Shown one piece after another: positions 1 through 6,566 of a stretch of 17,294 nucleotides of DNA; within the stretch, counting starts at the first letter, position 1, and each line of letters opens with the position of its first letter. The notes under the pieces are model-generated. The model saw nothing but the letters and a program-made list of their open reading frames with translations, was not told where the DNA came from and made no database searches. The position numbers and the translations under genes were made by a program. Source of the DNA: an uncultured Candidatus Saccharibacteria bacterium (lineage in GTDB: Bacteria; Patescibacteriota; Saccharimonadia; Saccharimonadales; Saccharimonadaceae); contig CALGUM010000065.1 in assembly GCA_937902295.1 (NCBI GenBank), positions 1 to 17,294 of the forward strand, given 5' to 3'.

Positions 1-1095
1 AATAGCCTCCTCGCGCGCTTTTGTGAGCGTCTTCCGATGCGGGCGATAGATTGTCATGACCGTCCATCGCCCGCCATCGAGTGCTGGAATTGGCAGTGCA
101 TTCATCACCGCAAGGCTCAGTGAAATAATTGCTGTTAAAAATATAATTGGTGTAAGTCCCGCTTGTCCTGCTTGCGGAAAAATCACGCCGATAATACCCA
201 CAGGGCCGGCCACGCTATTTCCTGCCGCAGCGAGTGAGTCATCGCCTTCTTTGCGTACTTCTTCGCTCATGCTAACTTTACTCGCTAGCCCAGTCCCAAG
301 ATCACCCAGTAGCTGTCCGAGACCCTGGAGCGTGACATATGTCAATTGCACCGTCGTACCGACACCCACGATAGGTGCAGACCATGTGGCTCGTAGCATC
401 TCCTGAGCTCCTCCGCTTGCTGCAATACCCAAGTAGCCCCCGCTGTCATCTTCGCGTAGCTGCACAACAGTACCCTCTCTAGTTCCATCACGTTCGTACT
501 CTATCGTCACTTTCTCACCCTTGTGTTGTGCCGTGAGCTCAGCAAATTGCGCCGAACTCGTAAGGTCCGCACCATTAAGTGAGAGTAGTATGTCATTTGG
601 CGCAAATCCTGCCTTCTCCGCAGGCGAACCATCCATAATTTGAGCTACGGTTACACGCGAGGTTCCTTGCGTGACTGTCTGCGTATCCGCAGCGACACTA
701 AACTGATTATCAATAATTTTTGGCAAACCCGTCCATGCCAGTATCGTAAATAGCACAATTGCCACCAACCAGTTCATCGCAACACCAGCGAACAAAATCT
801 TTGTTTTTACCCAATAGCTTGCTGCTCCATACCCGCCTGGCTCTTTTGCATCGTCATACTCGCCTTTGAGGCGCACAAATCCACCGAGCGGAAGCCAGTT
901 GAGACTATATCGAACATTAGATCCAAGAAAACTTTTCTTAATCTTCTTGCTCCACGCAAGCGGCGGAAATCCAATACCAAATTCTTCTACTTCTACCCCA
1001 TTACGTCGCGCCACGACGCCATGCCCAACCTCATGCACCGCGACAAGCAGCACTAGAACAAACAGCCCTAGAATGATACCGAACAATAACTCCAT
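1..1095 (-). CDS. rseP: Site-2 (RseP-type) intramembrane zinc metalloprotease, 3' end cut by window edge
   Basis: M50-family membrane protease of the regulated intramembrane proteolysis type, which cuts transmembrane anchors such as anti-sigma factors. The 365 visible residues run open to the window edge. The zinc motif HEVGH is at residues 21-25 in the first membrane helix. Another helix lies at about 100-122, a PDZ-like domain at about 145-215 (with SPAEKAGFAPND), and the second metal-ligand motif NALPIPALDGGR at 332-343. Only the last few tens of residues should be missing. The ATG directly abuts the uppS stop codon (TAGATG), so translation is probably coupled. The Shine-Dalgarno is weak (AAGG about 12 nt upstream). 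uppS next to rseP is a common bacterial order, but cdsA and dxr, which usually lie between them, are absent. The substrate cannot be told from sequence. Family assignment is secure; orthology to RseP specifically is probable. Confidence 0.93.
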   Translation of the reverse strand, partial: MELLFGIILGLFVLVLLVAVHEVGHGVVARRNGVEVEEFGIGFPPLAWSKKIKKSFLGSNVRYSLNWLPLGGFVRLKGEYDDAKEPGGYGAASYWVKTKILFAGVAMNWLVAIVLFTILAWTGLPKIIDNQFSVAADTQTVTQGTSRVTVAQIMDGSPAEKAGFAPNDILLSLNGADLTSSAQFAELTAQHKGEKVTIEYERDGTREGTVVQLREDDSGGYLGIAASGGAQEMLRATWSAPIVGVGTTVQLTYVTLQGLGQLLGDLGTGLASKVSMSEEVRKEGDDSLAAAGNSVAGPVGIIGVIFPQAGQAGLTPIIFLTAIISLSLAVMNALPIPALDGGRWTVMTIYRPHRKTLTKAREEAI

Positions 1096-1788
1096 CTATT
1101 TGCCAAACCTTCTCTGTCTACTGTGATATTCTTCCATAATACTGCGTACGTCTTCTTTTGTCATGTCCGGCCAGGGCTTGTCAATAAACACCAACTCACT
1201 ATATGCCGCACGCCACAGCATAAAGTTACTAATACGCTGGTCACCGCCAGATCGTACAATCACGTCAACCGGAGGGATATCAGCTGCATACATATACGTA
1301 CTCAGTGTTTGTGGGGTAATCTGTGCCATATCCTCACCAGCGTCTGCTGCAGCTCGCACAGCATCTGCTATTTCCAGCTGCCCCCCATAGTTAAAACACA
1401 GGCCAAGCGTACCGCCCGTATTGTGCTTTGTCACCTCTTCGGCGTTATCAATCTCTTTGAGAATTTTGGCATTTACACCCTCTTTTGACCCAAGCACGCG
1501 TAGTCGAATGTTATTATCCGAAAATTTATGTAGGTCTGAAGTAAACAACCGCAACACGAGCGACATGAGTTTGCCTACTTCCTCTTCGCTTCGCTTCCAG
1601 TTTTCTGTACTAAAAATATATGCGCTCATATATGGCACGCCGGCCTCGAACGTCGCTGCAGCAACATCTTGAATTGCGTTGTATCCCGCCATATGCCCCT
1701 CGTACGCAGGAAGGCCATGTGCCTTTGCCCAACGGCGATTACCGTCAACAATATACCCTATGTGTGTTGGCAGATTATTTTCCTGCAT
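1096..1788 (-). CDS. uppS: Isoprenyl transferase (undecaprenyl diphosphate synthase)
   Basis: Cis-prenyltransferase that elongates a short allylic diphosphate with isopentenyl diphosphate to make the C55 lipid carrier for cell-wall precursors; cytosolic and membrane-associated. The family signature IVDGNRRWA lies near the N-terminus and includes the Mg/diphosphate-binding Asp. The second signature SGGDQRISNFMLWRAAYSEL lies near the C-terminus. Length (230 aa) is normal. Two consecutive ATGs exist (1791 and 1788). The Shine-Dalgarno GGAGG at 1795-1799 is 3 nt from the first and 6 nt from the second, so I place the start at the second. The start lies inside the upstream gene, giving an overlap of 14-17 nt, and the stop abuts rseP. 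No isoprenoid synthesis gene is visible here, so the precursors must come from elsewhere in the genome or from a partner cell. Confidence 0.96.
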   Translation of the reverse strand: MQENNLPTHIGYIVDGNRRWAKAHGLPAYEGHMAGYNAIQDVAAATFEAGVPYMSAYIFSTENWKRSEEEVGKLMSLVLRLFTSDLHKFSDNNIRLRVLGSKEGVNAKILKEIDNAEEVTKHNTGGTLGLCFNYGGQLEIADAVRAAADAGEDMAQITPQTLSTYMYAADIPPVDVIVRSGGDQRISNFMLWRAAYSELVFIDKPWPDMTKEDVRSIMEEYHSRQRRFGK

Positions 1789-2164
1789 CATATGCCTCCA
1801 ATAGTGTTATGTCACTGATATCTTTTGTGCTGCCACGCTGACGTTTTTTTGCAATGATAATGTCCGGTGACGCAAATCGCACGCCGTCATAGATCCGTGC
1901 ACTCGCAACTAGATCATCATAGGTCACGTCGTCGTTCCAGTTACTCCACAGCTCAATGCCGCGCTTTCGGCAATATTTATCACCTTGCCTCACACCACAT
2001 TCGTACTCTCCACTCGCTTCCGCACGCGCAAGTACTTCCGGTGTCACTACTAGGTCAATGTCATCTGCGACCCGCAGCTCAAGTTGATCAAGTAGTCCAC
2101 TTCCTATTACCACCACTTGATCAAGTGGTAAATTCAACGCCTTTACGCGGTCACTAAACCTCAT
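1775..2164 (-). CDS. Small nucleotidyltransferase-fold protein, function unknown
   Basis: A 129-aa protein with the hallmarks of the polymerase-beta-like nucleotidyltransferase fold: a GSG at residues 21-23, followed by DDIDLVV at 34-40 (the acidic metal-binding pair is probably D35 and D37), and a KDISDITLLE segment near the C-terminus (115-124) of the type seen in MNT-like proteins. I do not recognise a named family, and the substrate is unknown. It starts on the frr stop codon (TAATG, 1-nt overlap) and its end overlaps the uppS start, so it is translated as part of the same operon. It sits about where pyrH or cdsA neighbours are found in other bacteria but resembles neither. Two cysteines (56 and 65) are present. 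The fold call is moderately sure; any role (tRNA or nucleotide modification, toxin-antitoxin-like) would be guesswork. Confidence 0.8.
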   Translation of the reverse strand: MRFSDRVKALNLPLDQVVVIGSGLLDQLELRVADDIDLVVTPEVLARAEASGEYECGVRQGDKYCRKRGIELWSNWNDDVTYDDLVASARIYDGVRFASPDIIIAKKRQRGSTKDISDITLLEAYDAGK

Positions 2165-2718
2165 TAGATAGTTAGGATGTCCTGCTCTTTTGCCCTAAAT
2201 GCCGCATCAACCTTGCTTTGTGTCTCAGCCATCAGGCGATCAATTTCTTTTTCGATGCGCTTTACGTCGTCTTCCGAAAGCTCTTTTGCCTCTTTCATTC
2301 GCTTGGCCTCTTTGAGTGCATCCTGACGGATAGTTCGCATCGCTATACGCACTTCTTCTACTTTTTCACTCGTCTGCTTAACTAGAAGCTTGCGACGCTC
2401 CTCGGTGAGGGCCGGCACGGGTATGCGCACGATACGCCCGTCATCGCTTGGATTAAACCCTAATCCTTGATTGTCACGGATTGCTGCAGTAATTGCGGAT
2501 ATATTACTTGGATCGAACGGTGTCACCAAAAGCATCTGTGCTTCAGGTGCAGTAATGTTCGCCGCCTGGTTCAGTGGAACGCGTGTTCCGTACACCTCTA
2601 CTTGCACGCTATCAAGCATACCAGGGTGGGCACGACCAGTCCGAACTTTTTTGAGCTCTTCCTCGAAATGCATAAATGCGCCATTCATTTTTTGTTCATA
2701 AGGTGTAGTGTCGAACAT
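2164..2718 (-). CDS. frr: Ribosome recycling factor
   Basis: RRF works with EF-G to split post-termination ribosomes so subunits can be reused. The 184-aa length is standard. Recognisable segments are the N-terminal helix with VRTGRAHPGMLD, the central VPLNQAANIT region of domain II, VRIPVPALTEERRKLLVK, and the C-terminal helical IAMRTIRQDALK stretch. The start ATG has a Shine-Dalgarno AGAGG 5 nt upstream (2724-2728). A TATAAT at 2744-2749 suggests its own promoter with a leader of about 19 nt, in addition to read-through from tsf. In most bacteria pyrH separates tsf and frr; here there is only a short intergenic region with a hairpin. The stop codon overlaps the next start by one base. Confidence 0.98.
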   Translation of the reverse strand: MFDTTPYEQKMNGAFMHFEEELKKVRTGRAHPGMLDSVQVEVYGTRVPLNQAANITAPEAQMLLVTPFDPSNISAITAAIRDNQGLGFNPSDDGRIVRIPVPALTEERRKLLVKQTSEKVEEVRIAMRTIRQDALKEAKRMKEAKELSEDDVKRIEKEIDRLMAETQSKVDAAFRAKEQDILTI

Positions 2719-2743
2719 ATATTCCTCTCTTTTTGCTCTTTCT

Positions 2744-2749
2744 ATTATA
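2744..2749 (-). promoter_or_regulatory. Putative frr promoter -10 box
   Basis: Perfect TATAAT on the minus strand. The predicted start at about 2737 leaves a 19-nt leader that contains the frr Shine-Dalgarno. No good -35 match is visible. Confidence 0.55.
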
Positions 2750-2780
2750 CCGCAGGTGTCGTCAGATCGATAGTACGCAA

Positions 2781-2804
2781 TACACCCCCGTTTCAGGGGG
2801 TGTA
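2781..2804 (-). repeat. Inverted repeat (hairpin) between tsf and frr
   Basis: A perfect 9-bp stem (TACACCCCC / GGGGGTGTA) with a 6-nt loop, 22 nt past the tsf stop. It is not followed by a T-tract on either strand, so it is not a textbook intrinsic terminator. It could be a 3' stabilising or processing hairpin or an attenuator between tsf and frr. Confidence 0.7.
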
Positions 2805-2826
2805 ACTACGACGGTGCTCAACAATT

Positions 2827-3423
2827 TTATTCAGTTACACCAAGTTCGATACGCTTGAACTGGCTTACACGAATGTTTTCACCGTTCTTTGCAACCTGCT
2901 CTTTGATGCGCTCCCCAACAGTCTTGCTATCGTCGAGCACAAATGCCTGCTCTGTTAGCACTTGCTCTGCAAAATATTTCTTGAGCTGACCTTCGACAAT
3001 TTTTTCGGCCATTTCTGCAGGCTTATCCTTGAGTGTGTCGCTTGCGAGAAGCTCTTGCTTCTTCGCTTCGTATTCCTCGGCTGGAATATCATCAACAGTA
3101 GGATATGTAGGGTTCATGGCTGCAATTTGCATTGCCATTTGGTGCGCAAACTCTTTGAAATCATCGAGTCGTGCCACAAAATCAGTTTCACAGTTCACTT
3201 CGACTACCACGCCGATACGATTCGAATGCACATAGCTATCGATAAGACCCTCACGTGTCTCACGATCACCTTTTTTCTCAGCCTTCGTGAGACCTTTTTT
3301 GCGCATCGCCTGGAGTGCTTGATCAAAATCACCCTGAGCATCTACGAGTGCTGCTTTTGCATCACCTAGGCCTACACCTGTTAGTTCTTTTAGCTTCTTG
3401 ATATCTTCAACTGCTACGCCCAT
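2827..3423 (-). CDS. tsf: Elongation factor Ts
   Basis: Guanine-nucleotide exchange factor that recharges EF-Tu with GTP. The 198-aa form is short compared with the roughly 280 aa of E. coli and resembles the compact single-core-repeat type seen in other lineages. It shows the N-terminal UBA-like domain (residues 1-50, with IKKLKELTGVGLGDAKAAL) and the EF-Ts core signature VEVNCETDFVAR. The start is one base after the rpsB stop (TAG-G-ATG), with Shine-Dalgarno AGGAG 7 nt upstream (3431-3435), so it is co-transcribed with rpsB. It is followed by a hairpin rather than by pyrH. Confidence 0.98.
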   Translation of the reverse strand: MGVAVEDIKKLKELTGVGLGDAKAALVDAQGDFDQALQAMRKKGLTKAEKKGDRETREGLIDSYVHSNRIGVVVEVNCETDFVARLDDFKEFAHQMAMQIAAMNPTYPTVDDIPAEEYEAKKQELLASDTLKDKPAEMAEKIVEGQLKKYFAEQVLTEQAFVLDDSKTVGERIKEQVAKNGENIRVSQFKRIELGVTE

Positions 3424-3424
3424 C

Positions 3425-4123
3425 CTATTGCTCCTCTTTCTTTACACCTTCTGCTACCGCTTCTACGAAGTAGTCAAGCATCAGGCTAATACCCTTAATT
3501 GCGTCGTCATTGCCAGGAATCACGTACTCTACATCATCTGGATTCGCGTTTGTGTCGACAATTGCAACCACCGGGATACCAAGTGTCTTTGCTTCGCGCA
3601 CGGCATTTGTATCGGCGAGAATATCTACAATCACGACAGCACCTGGCTTGCTTGTCAGATCTTTAATGCCACCATATTTCATATTGAGCTCATCGATTTC
3701 TTCTTGGAAACGCTGCACTTCGAGCTTATTGTAGCGCTTTTCGAGGTCACCACTGTCCATGCGCTTTTCGAGGTCTTTGAGCTTCTTGATTTGCTGACTG
3801 ATAGTCGCTGCATTTGTCAACATACCGCCAATCCAGCGCTCAGTTACATACGGCTGATTTGCCTGAATAGCTGCAGCTTTTACTGCATCTTTTGCCTGTT
3901 TTTTGGTGCCTACAAACAACACGGACTTGCCGCTTGCTGCAACACTTGTCAAGAACGGCAGTGCCGCTTCGAGACCTTCTACGGTTTTCGTCAAATCAAT
4001 AATATGACTTTCTTGACGCTTGCTGTGAATGTACGGCGCCATTTTTGGGTGCCAACGGCTCGTTTTGTGTCCAAAATGAACACCAGCTTCGAGCAATGCT
4101 TTAATATCAACCTGTACGGTCAT
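3425..4123 (-). CDS. rpsB: 30S ribosomal protein S2
   Basis: Small-subunit protein bound late in 30S assembly. The 232-aa sequence carries the family N-terminus (LLEAGVHFGHKTSRWHPKM), the central VLFVGTKKQAKDAV and RWIGGMLTN segments, and the C-terminal IPVVAIVDTNANPD block. Shine-Dalgarno AAGGAG is at 4131-4136, 7 nt from the ATG. It is the first gene of the rpsB-tsf unit and has a strong upstream promoter and a leader of about 79 nt with a possible hairpin, consistent with the leader-mediated autoregulation known for S2 in some bacteria (inference here). Confidence 0.99.
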   Translation of the reverse strand: MTVQVDIKALLEAGVHFGHKTSRWHPKMAPYIHSKRQESHIIDLTKTVEGLEAALPFLTSVAASGKSVLFVGTKKQAKDAVKAAAIQANQPYVTERWIGGMLTNAATISQQIKKLKDLEKRMDSGDLEKRYNKLEVQRFQEEIDELNMKYGGIKDLTSKPGAVVIVDILADTNAVREAKTLGIPVVAIVDTNANPDDVEYVIPGNDDAIKGISLMLDYFVEAVAEGVKKEEQ

Positions 4124-4147
4124 ATCTGTACTCCTTGTTCCTCGCCG

Positions 4148-4179
4148 CTCATCCTAGAGATATCCAGGAGTAATATGAG
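4148..4179 (-). promoter_or_regulatory. Possible structured rpsB leader
   Basis: The rpsB 5' leader can fold as CTCA/TGAG stacked on TCCT/AGGA (8 bp in total) with a 6-nt bulge on one side and a 10-nt loop, just upstream of the Shine-Dalgarno. A bulged hairpin at this place could be an S2-binding autoregulatory site. I cannot test conservation. Confidence 0.35.
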
Positions 4180-4209
4180 TGGCTGTGTCGTTATTTTAAT
4201 TACTTAATT

Positions 4210-4239
4210 ATTATACCATACCTCTGTACTATCTTGCAA
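4210..4239 (-). promoter_or_regulatory. rpsB-tsf promoter
   Basis: Extended -10 TGG-TATAAT (TATAAT at 4210-4215) with -35 TTGCAA at 4234-4239 and an 18-bp spacer. The predicted start is near 4203, giving a leader of about 79 nt. Confidence 0.75.
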
Positions 4240-4269
4240 TACGGGGTGGTGCTTGAGAGCATTTTACTG

Positions 4270-4275
4270 TATTAT
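4270..4275 (+). promoter_or_regulatory. Putative -10 of the iron permease-like gene
   Basis: TATTAT with predicted start near 4282, four bases before the ATG. A TTGAGA at 4253-4258 resembles a -35 but is too close (11 nt) to pair well. Confidence 0.4.
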
Positions 4276-4285
4276 AAGCACAATC

Positions 4286-4870
4286 ATGAAAGAGCACTTT
4301 CGTAGGGCGGCAACACGGGTATCAAACTTAGCGGGCACAGCAACGGTTTTTCTTCTCGCGGTCGGACTAGTCGCCGTGTGGGCGTGCACTGGCCCTATCT
4401 TCAATTTTTCCGACACGTGGCAACTTGTCATTAATACTGGAACAACTATTGTCACCTTCCTGATGGTATTCCTCATCCAAAATACCCAAAACCGCGATGG
4501 AAAAGCAATCCAGATTAAACTCGACGAACTCATTCGCGCCACAAAAGGTGCCAGAACTCAATATGTAGGACTGGAAGAGTTTAGCGACCAAGATCTTGCA
4601 ACCCTCGAAGAAGGATTTCGCCGCATGGCCCAAAATCCTGATTCACAACGTGCCATCGAAAAAATGCGCACTCGGCTCGATGTAGAGCACTCAAGACGCC
4701 ACAAGAACCGCCCCAGTGTCTCCACAGACGCCACTCTCGATACCTCAGCCGATCAAAAAACACCCCTTACCCGTGATGCCAACGGACACACCTATCGCAA
4801 AGTTGGCGGTCGCATGCTTCCACGGCACCGTGCTCGCTCTACCGAGCAGTCGCGTCGCGTCCTCCGTTAA
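4286..4870 (+). CDS. Low-affinity iron permease family membrane protein with hydrophilic C-terminal tail
   Basis: 194 aa from the chosen start. Residues about 14-34 and 44-65 are transmembrane helices, followed by the conserved block QNTQNRDGKAIQIKLDELIR (65-84), characteristic of the bacterial low-affinity iron permease family (Pfam Iron_permease type). This family is short and its transport role in bacteria is not well established, so iron uptake is inference. The C-terminal half (about 85-194) is a charged, probably disordered extension rich in Arg, Ser and Thr. I chose the ATG at 4286; an in-frame TTG at 4253 lies upstream of the likely -10 and has no Shine-Dalgarno. The ATG also lacks one, and a TATTAT at 4270-4275 would make the transcript nearly leaderless. 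Divergent from rpsB. Confidence 0.8.
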   Translation: MKEHFRRAATRVSNLAGTATVFLLAVGLVAVWACTGPIFNFSDTWQLVINTGTTIVTFLMVFLIQNTQNRDGKAIQIKLDELIRATKGARTQYVGLEEFSDQDLATLEEGFRRMAQNPDSQRAIEKMRTRLDVEHSRRHKNRPSVSTDATLDTSADQKTPLTRDANGHTYRKVGGRMLPRHRARSTEQSRRVLR

Positions 4871-4873
4871 GGG

Positions 4874-4902
4874 TTTACAAGTGTCCCGCTATTTGATACT
4901 AT
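4874..4902 (+). promoter_or_regulatory. rpmE2 promoter
   Basis: TTTACA (4874-4879), 17-bp spacer, TACTAT (4897-4902). The predicted start near 4909-4910 lies 2-3 nt before the ATG, implying a leaderless mRNA. Confidence 0.6.
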
Positions 4903-4911
4903 AGTCCGGAT

Positions 4912-5238
4912 ATGAAAAGCAGTATACACCCTACCAACTACCGACCTGTCGTATTTAGCGACGAGGTTGCAGGGTTTTCGTTCTTGACCCGCTCTACAGC
5001 GCCAACTAAGGACACAGTAAAATGGGAAGATGGTAATGAATACCCTCTCATAAAGGTTCACATCTCAAGCGCAAGCCACCCATTCTTTACGGGTGAAGAG
5101 AAAATTATCGACACCGAAGGTCGTGTCGATCGCTTTAAAGCTCGTTTTGCAAAAGCAGAAGAGCGCAAAGCTGCATTGGCAAACAAAGCCAAAAAAGCAA
5201 AATCTGCATCTACTAAAAAAGCTGACAAAACAGTTTAG
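4912..5238 (+). CDS. rpmE2: 50S ribosomal protein L31, type B (zinc-free)
   Basis: Large-subunit protein at the intersubunit bridge region. The N-terminus ([17 protein letters not shown]) and the core [24 protein letters not shown] match L31. There is no cysteine at all, so the zinc-binding CxxC of type A is absent and this is the type B (C-minus) form. At 108 aa it is longer than usual because of a Lys/Ala-rich tail (residues about 78-108), probably RNA-binding or disordered. No Shine-Dalgarno precedes the ATG; the promoter position suggests a leaderless transcript. It is followed by a strong intrinsic terminator, then prfA and prmC; an rpmE-prfA-prmC order is common in other bacteria. Confidence 0.95.
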   Translation: MKSSIHPTNYRPVVFSDEVAGFSFLTRSTAPTKDTVKWEDGNEYPLIKVHISSASHPFFTGEEKIIDTEGRVDRFKARFAKAEERKAALANKAKKAKSASTKKADKTV

Positions 5239-5259
5239 TATATTTGTAGCATGCGACGT

Positions 5260-5291
5260 AATATCACCTCCTACACGGGGGTGATATTTTT
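5260..5291 (+). terminator. Intrinsic terminator after rpmE2
   Basis: Stem AATATCACCTCC / GGGGGTGATATT (12 bp including one G-U pair), loop TACAC, then a T-run at 5287-5291. Confidence 0.9.
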
Positions 5292-5315
5292 ATCACATGA
5301 TATACCGATAGTAAT

Positions 5316-5408
5316 ATGAATAATCTTCAGACATCATCCATGACAGGAGTGGTGAATAGCTCGGCAACCCCTACCTCCACGCGCATAAAGTCTCCACATC
5401 TGTTATAA
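5316..5408 (+). CDS. Possible 30-aa leaderless small ORF
   Basis: ATG at 5316, open for 30 codons to TAA at 5406-5408, encoding a Ser/Thr-rich peptide that begins [11 protein letters not shown]. An extended -10-like TGA-TATACC (5298-5306) lies 9 nt before the ATG, the same geometry as other promoters here. The stop overlaps the prfA -10 box. There is no similarity I recognise and the composition does not prove coding; it may simply be the prfA upstream region. Confidence 0.2.
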   Translation: MNNLQTSSMTGVVNSSATPTSTRIKSPHLL

Positions 5409-5409
5409 T
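5401..5409 (+). promoter_or_regulatory. prfA promoter (extended -10)
   Basis: TGT-TATAAT with no good -35. The predicted start near 5416 is about 3 nt before the prfA ATG, implying a leaderless mRNA. Confidence 0.7.
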
Positions 5410-5418
5410 ACACATTAT

Positions 5419-6489
5419 ATGACAAAGATTTCTCTACATTTGCCAGACCTAGAAGCCGAACGCACAGAATTAGCTGGTTTTCTGGCGACACCTACGGCGT
5501 TTAATGACCCAGAATTTTCAAAAAAGAATAAAAGATTCTCCGAGCTCGAGACTCTTATTGAGATGGCAAAGAAACGTGAACAGCTGACACAAAATATTAT
5601 TGAGGCCAAAGAGCTTTCGAGTGGCGACGATGAGCTTGCCGAACTTGCAAAACTCGAAGTCACCGAGTCTCAGGCTGCTCTCGAAAAACTCGAAGAAGAC
5701 CTGTTTGTCATGCTAGCACCAAAAGACCCTAACGACGACAAAAACCTCATTATGGAGATACGTGCCGGTGCTGGTGGAGATGAAGCATCTCTGTTTGCCG
5801 CCGAGCTCTACCGTATGTACTTACGTTACTGCGAAACACATAGCTTCAAGACAGAACTGATCAGTGAAAGCCCCAACGACACGGGTGGCTACAAAGAAGT
5901 TATCTTTAGTATCAAGGGCGACTCACCGTACGCAAAGCTCAAGTTTGAGTCTGGCGTTCACCGCGTGCAACGCATTCCTAGCACCGAAAGCCAAGGGCGT
6001 GTTCATACCAGCACCGTGACTGTCGCCGTACTCCCCGAGGCCGAGGAAGCCGATATTCAGATTGCTGCCAATGAACTTAAAATTGATGTGTATCGCGCCG
6101 GCGGACACGGGGGCCAAAGTGTAAATACCACCGACAGCGCCGTGCGCATCACGCACTTACCTACGGGACTTGTGGTGACAAACCAAGACGAGAAGTCACA
6201 GCTCAAGAATAAAGAAAAGGCCATGAGTGTGCTGCGCTCTCGGCTCTTACAGGCCAAGATAGATGCAGAGCAAGCCAAGCAAACTGCTGAGCGTCGTTCG
6301 CTCATCGGTTCAGGCGACAGGTCGGAAAAAATTCGCACCTACAACTTCCCTCAAGATCGTATCACCGACCACCGCATCGGCTATAGCCGCAGTGGCATTC
6401 CACAGGCAATGGATGGCCGTATCGACGACCTGACAGAAAAACTCCAGACGTACGAGCGCGAGCTTGCCGCCCAAAACGCAAATTCCTAG
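5419..6489 (+). CDS. prfA: Peptide chain release factor 1
   Basis: Class I release factor that reads UAA and UAG and triggers peptidyl-tRNA hydrolysis. The catalytic GGQ is at residues 231-233 ([17 protein letters not shown]). The anticodon-like tripeptide is P-S-T at 187-189 ([15 protein letters not shown]), which fits the PxT class of RF1 and not the SPF of RF2. The PCRF-type domain with [20 protein letters not shown] is at about 114-133. Length (356 aa) is normal. No Shine-Dalgarno is present; an extended -10 about 10 nt upstream indicates a leaderless message. prmC, whose product methylates the GGQ glutamine, follows 77 nt later with its own promoter. RF1 suits this window, in which 19 of 20 visible stops are TAA or TAG. 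Confidence 0.98.
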   Translation: MTKISLHLPDLEAERTELAGFLATPTAFNDPEFSKKNKRFSELETLIEMAKKREQLTQNIIEAKELSSGDDELAELAKLEVTESQAALEKLEEDLFVMLAPKDPNDDKNLIMEIRAGAGGDEASLFAAELYRMYLRYCETHSFKTELISESPNDTGGYKEVIFSIKGDSPYAKLKFESGVHRVQRIPSTESQGRVHTSTVTVAVLPEAEEADIQIAANELKIDVYRAGGHGGQSVNTTDSAVRITHLPTGLVVTNQDEKSQLKNKEKAMSVLRSRLLQAKIDAEQAKQTAERRSLIGSGDRSEKIRTYNFPQDRITDHRIGYSRSGIPQAMDGRIDDLTEKLQTYERELAAQNANS

Positions 6490-6546
6490 CAATGCTACAT
6501 ACATCACCCACTAATCGTCAACTCCTGCACTGCACACAGGCGCATA

Positions 6547-6555
6547 TGGTATAAT
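6547..6555 (+). promoter_or_regulatory. prmC promoter (extended -10)
   Basis: TGG-TATAAT. The predicted start near 6562 is about 5 nt before the ATG at 6567. An in-frame TTG at 6555 overlaps this box and so cannot be the start. Confidence 0.7.
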
Positions 6556-6566
6556 TGAGACATCCT

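Noticed and set aside
56-406. A 116-codon plus-strand open frame at the left edge
   Set aside because: It is antisense to the rseP PDZ and C-terminal region; the rseP frame runs open through the whole interval with both metalloprotease motifs.
3398-4207. A 269-codon plus-strand open frame opposite rpsB
   Set aside because: It lies antisense to rpsB and the tsf start, is Cys/His/Phe-rich with no recognisable domain, and has no promoter or Shine-Dalgarno of note. It is a shadow of the S2 coding frame.
4253-4285. TTG start extending the iron permease-like protein by 11 residues
   Set aside because: It lies upstream of the likely -10 box and has no Shine-Dalgarno; the ATG at 4286 fits the family N-terminus better.
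6555-6566. TTG start for prmC
   Set aside because: The TTG overlaps the last base of the TATAAT box, so it would not be in the transcript.
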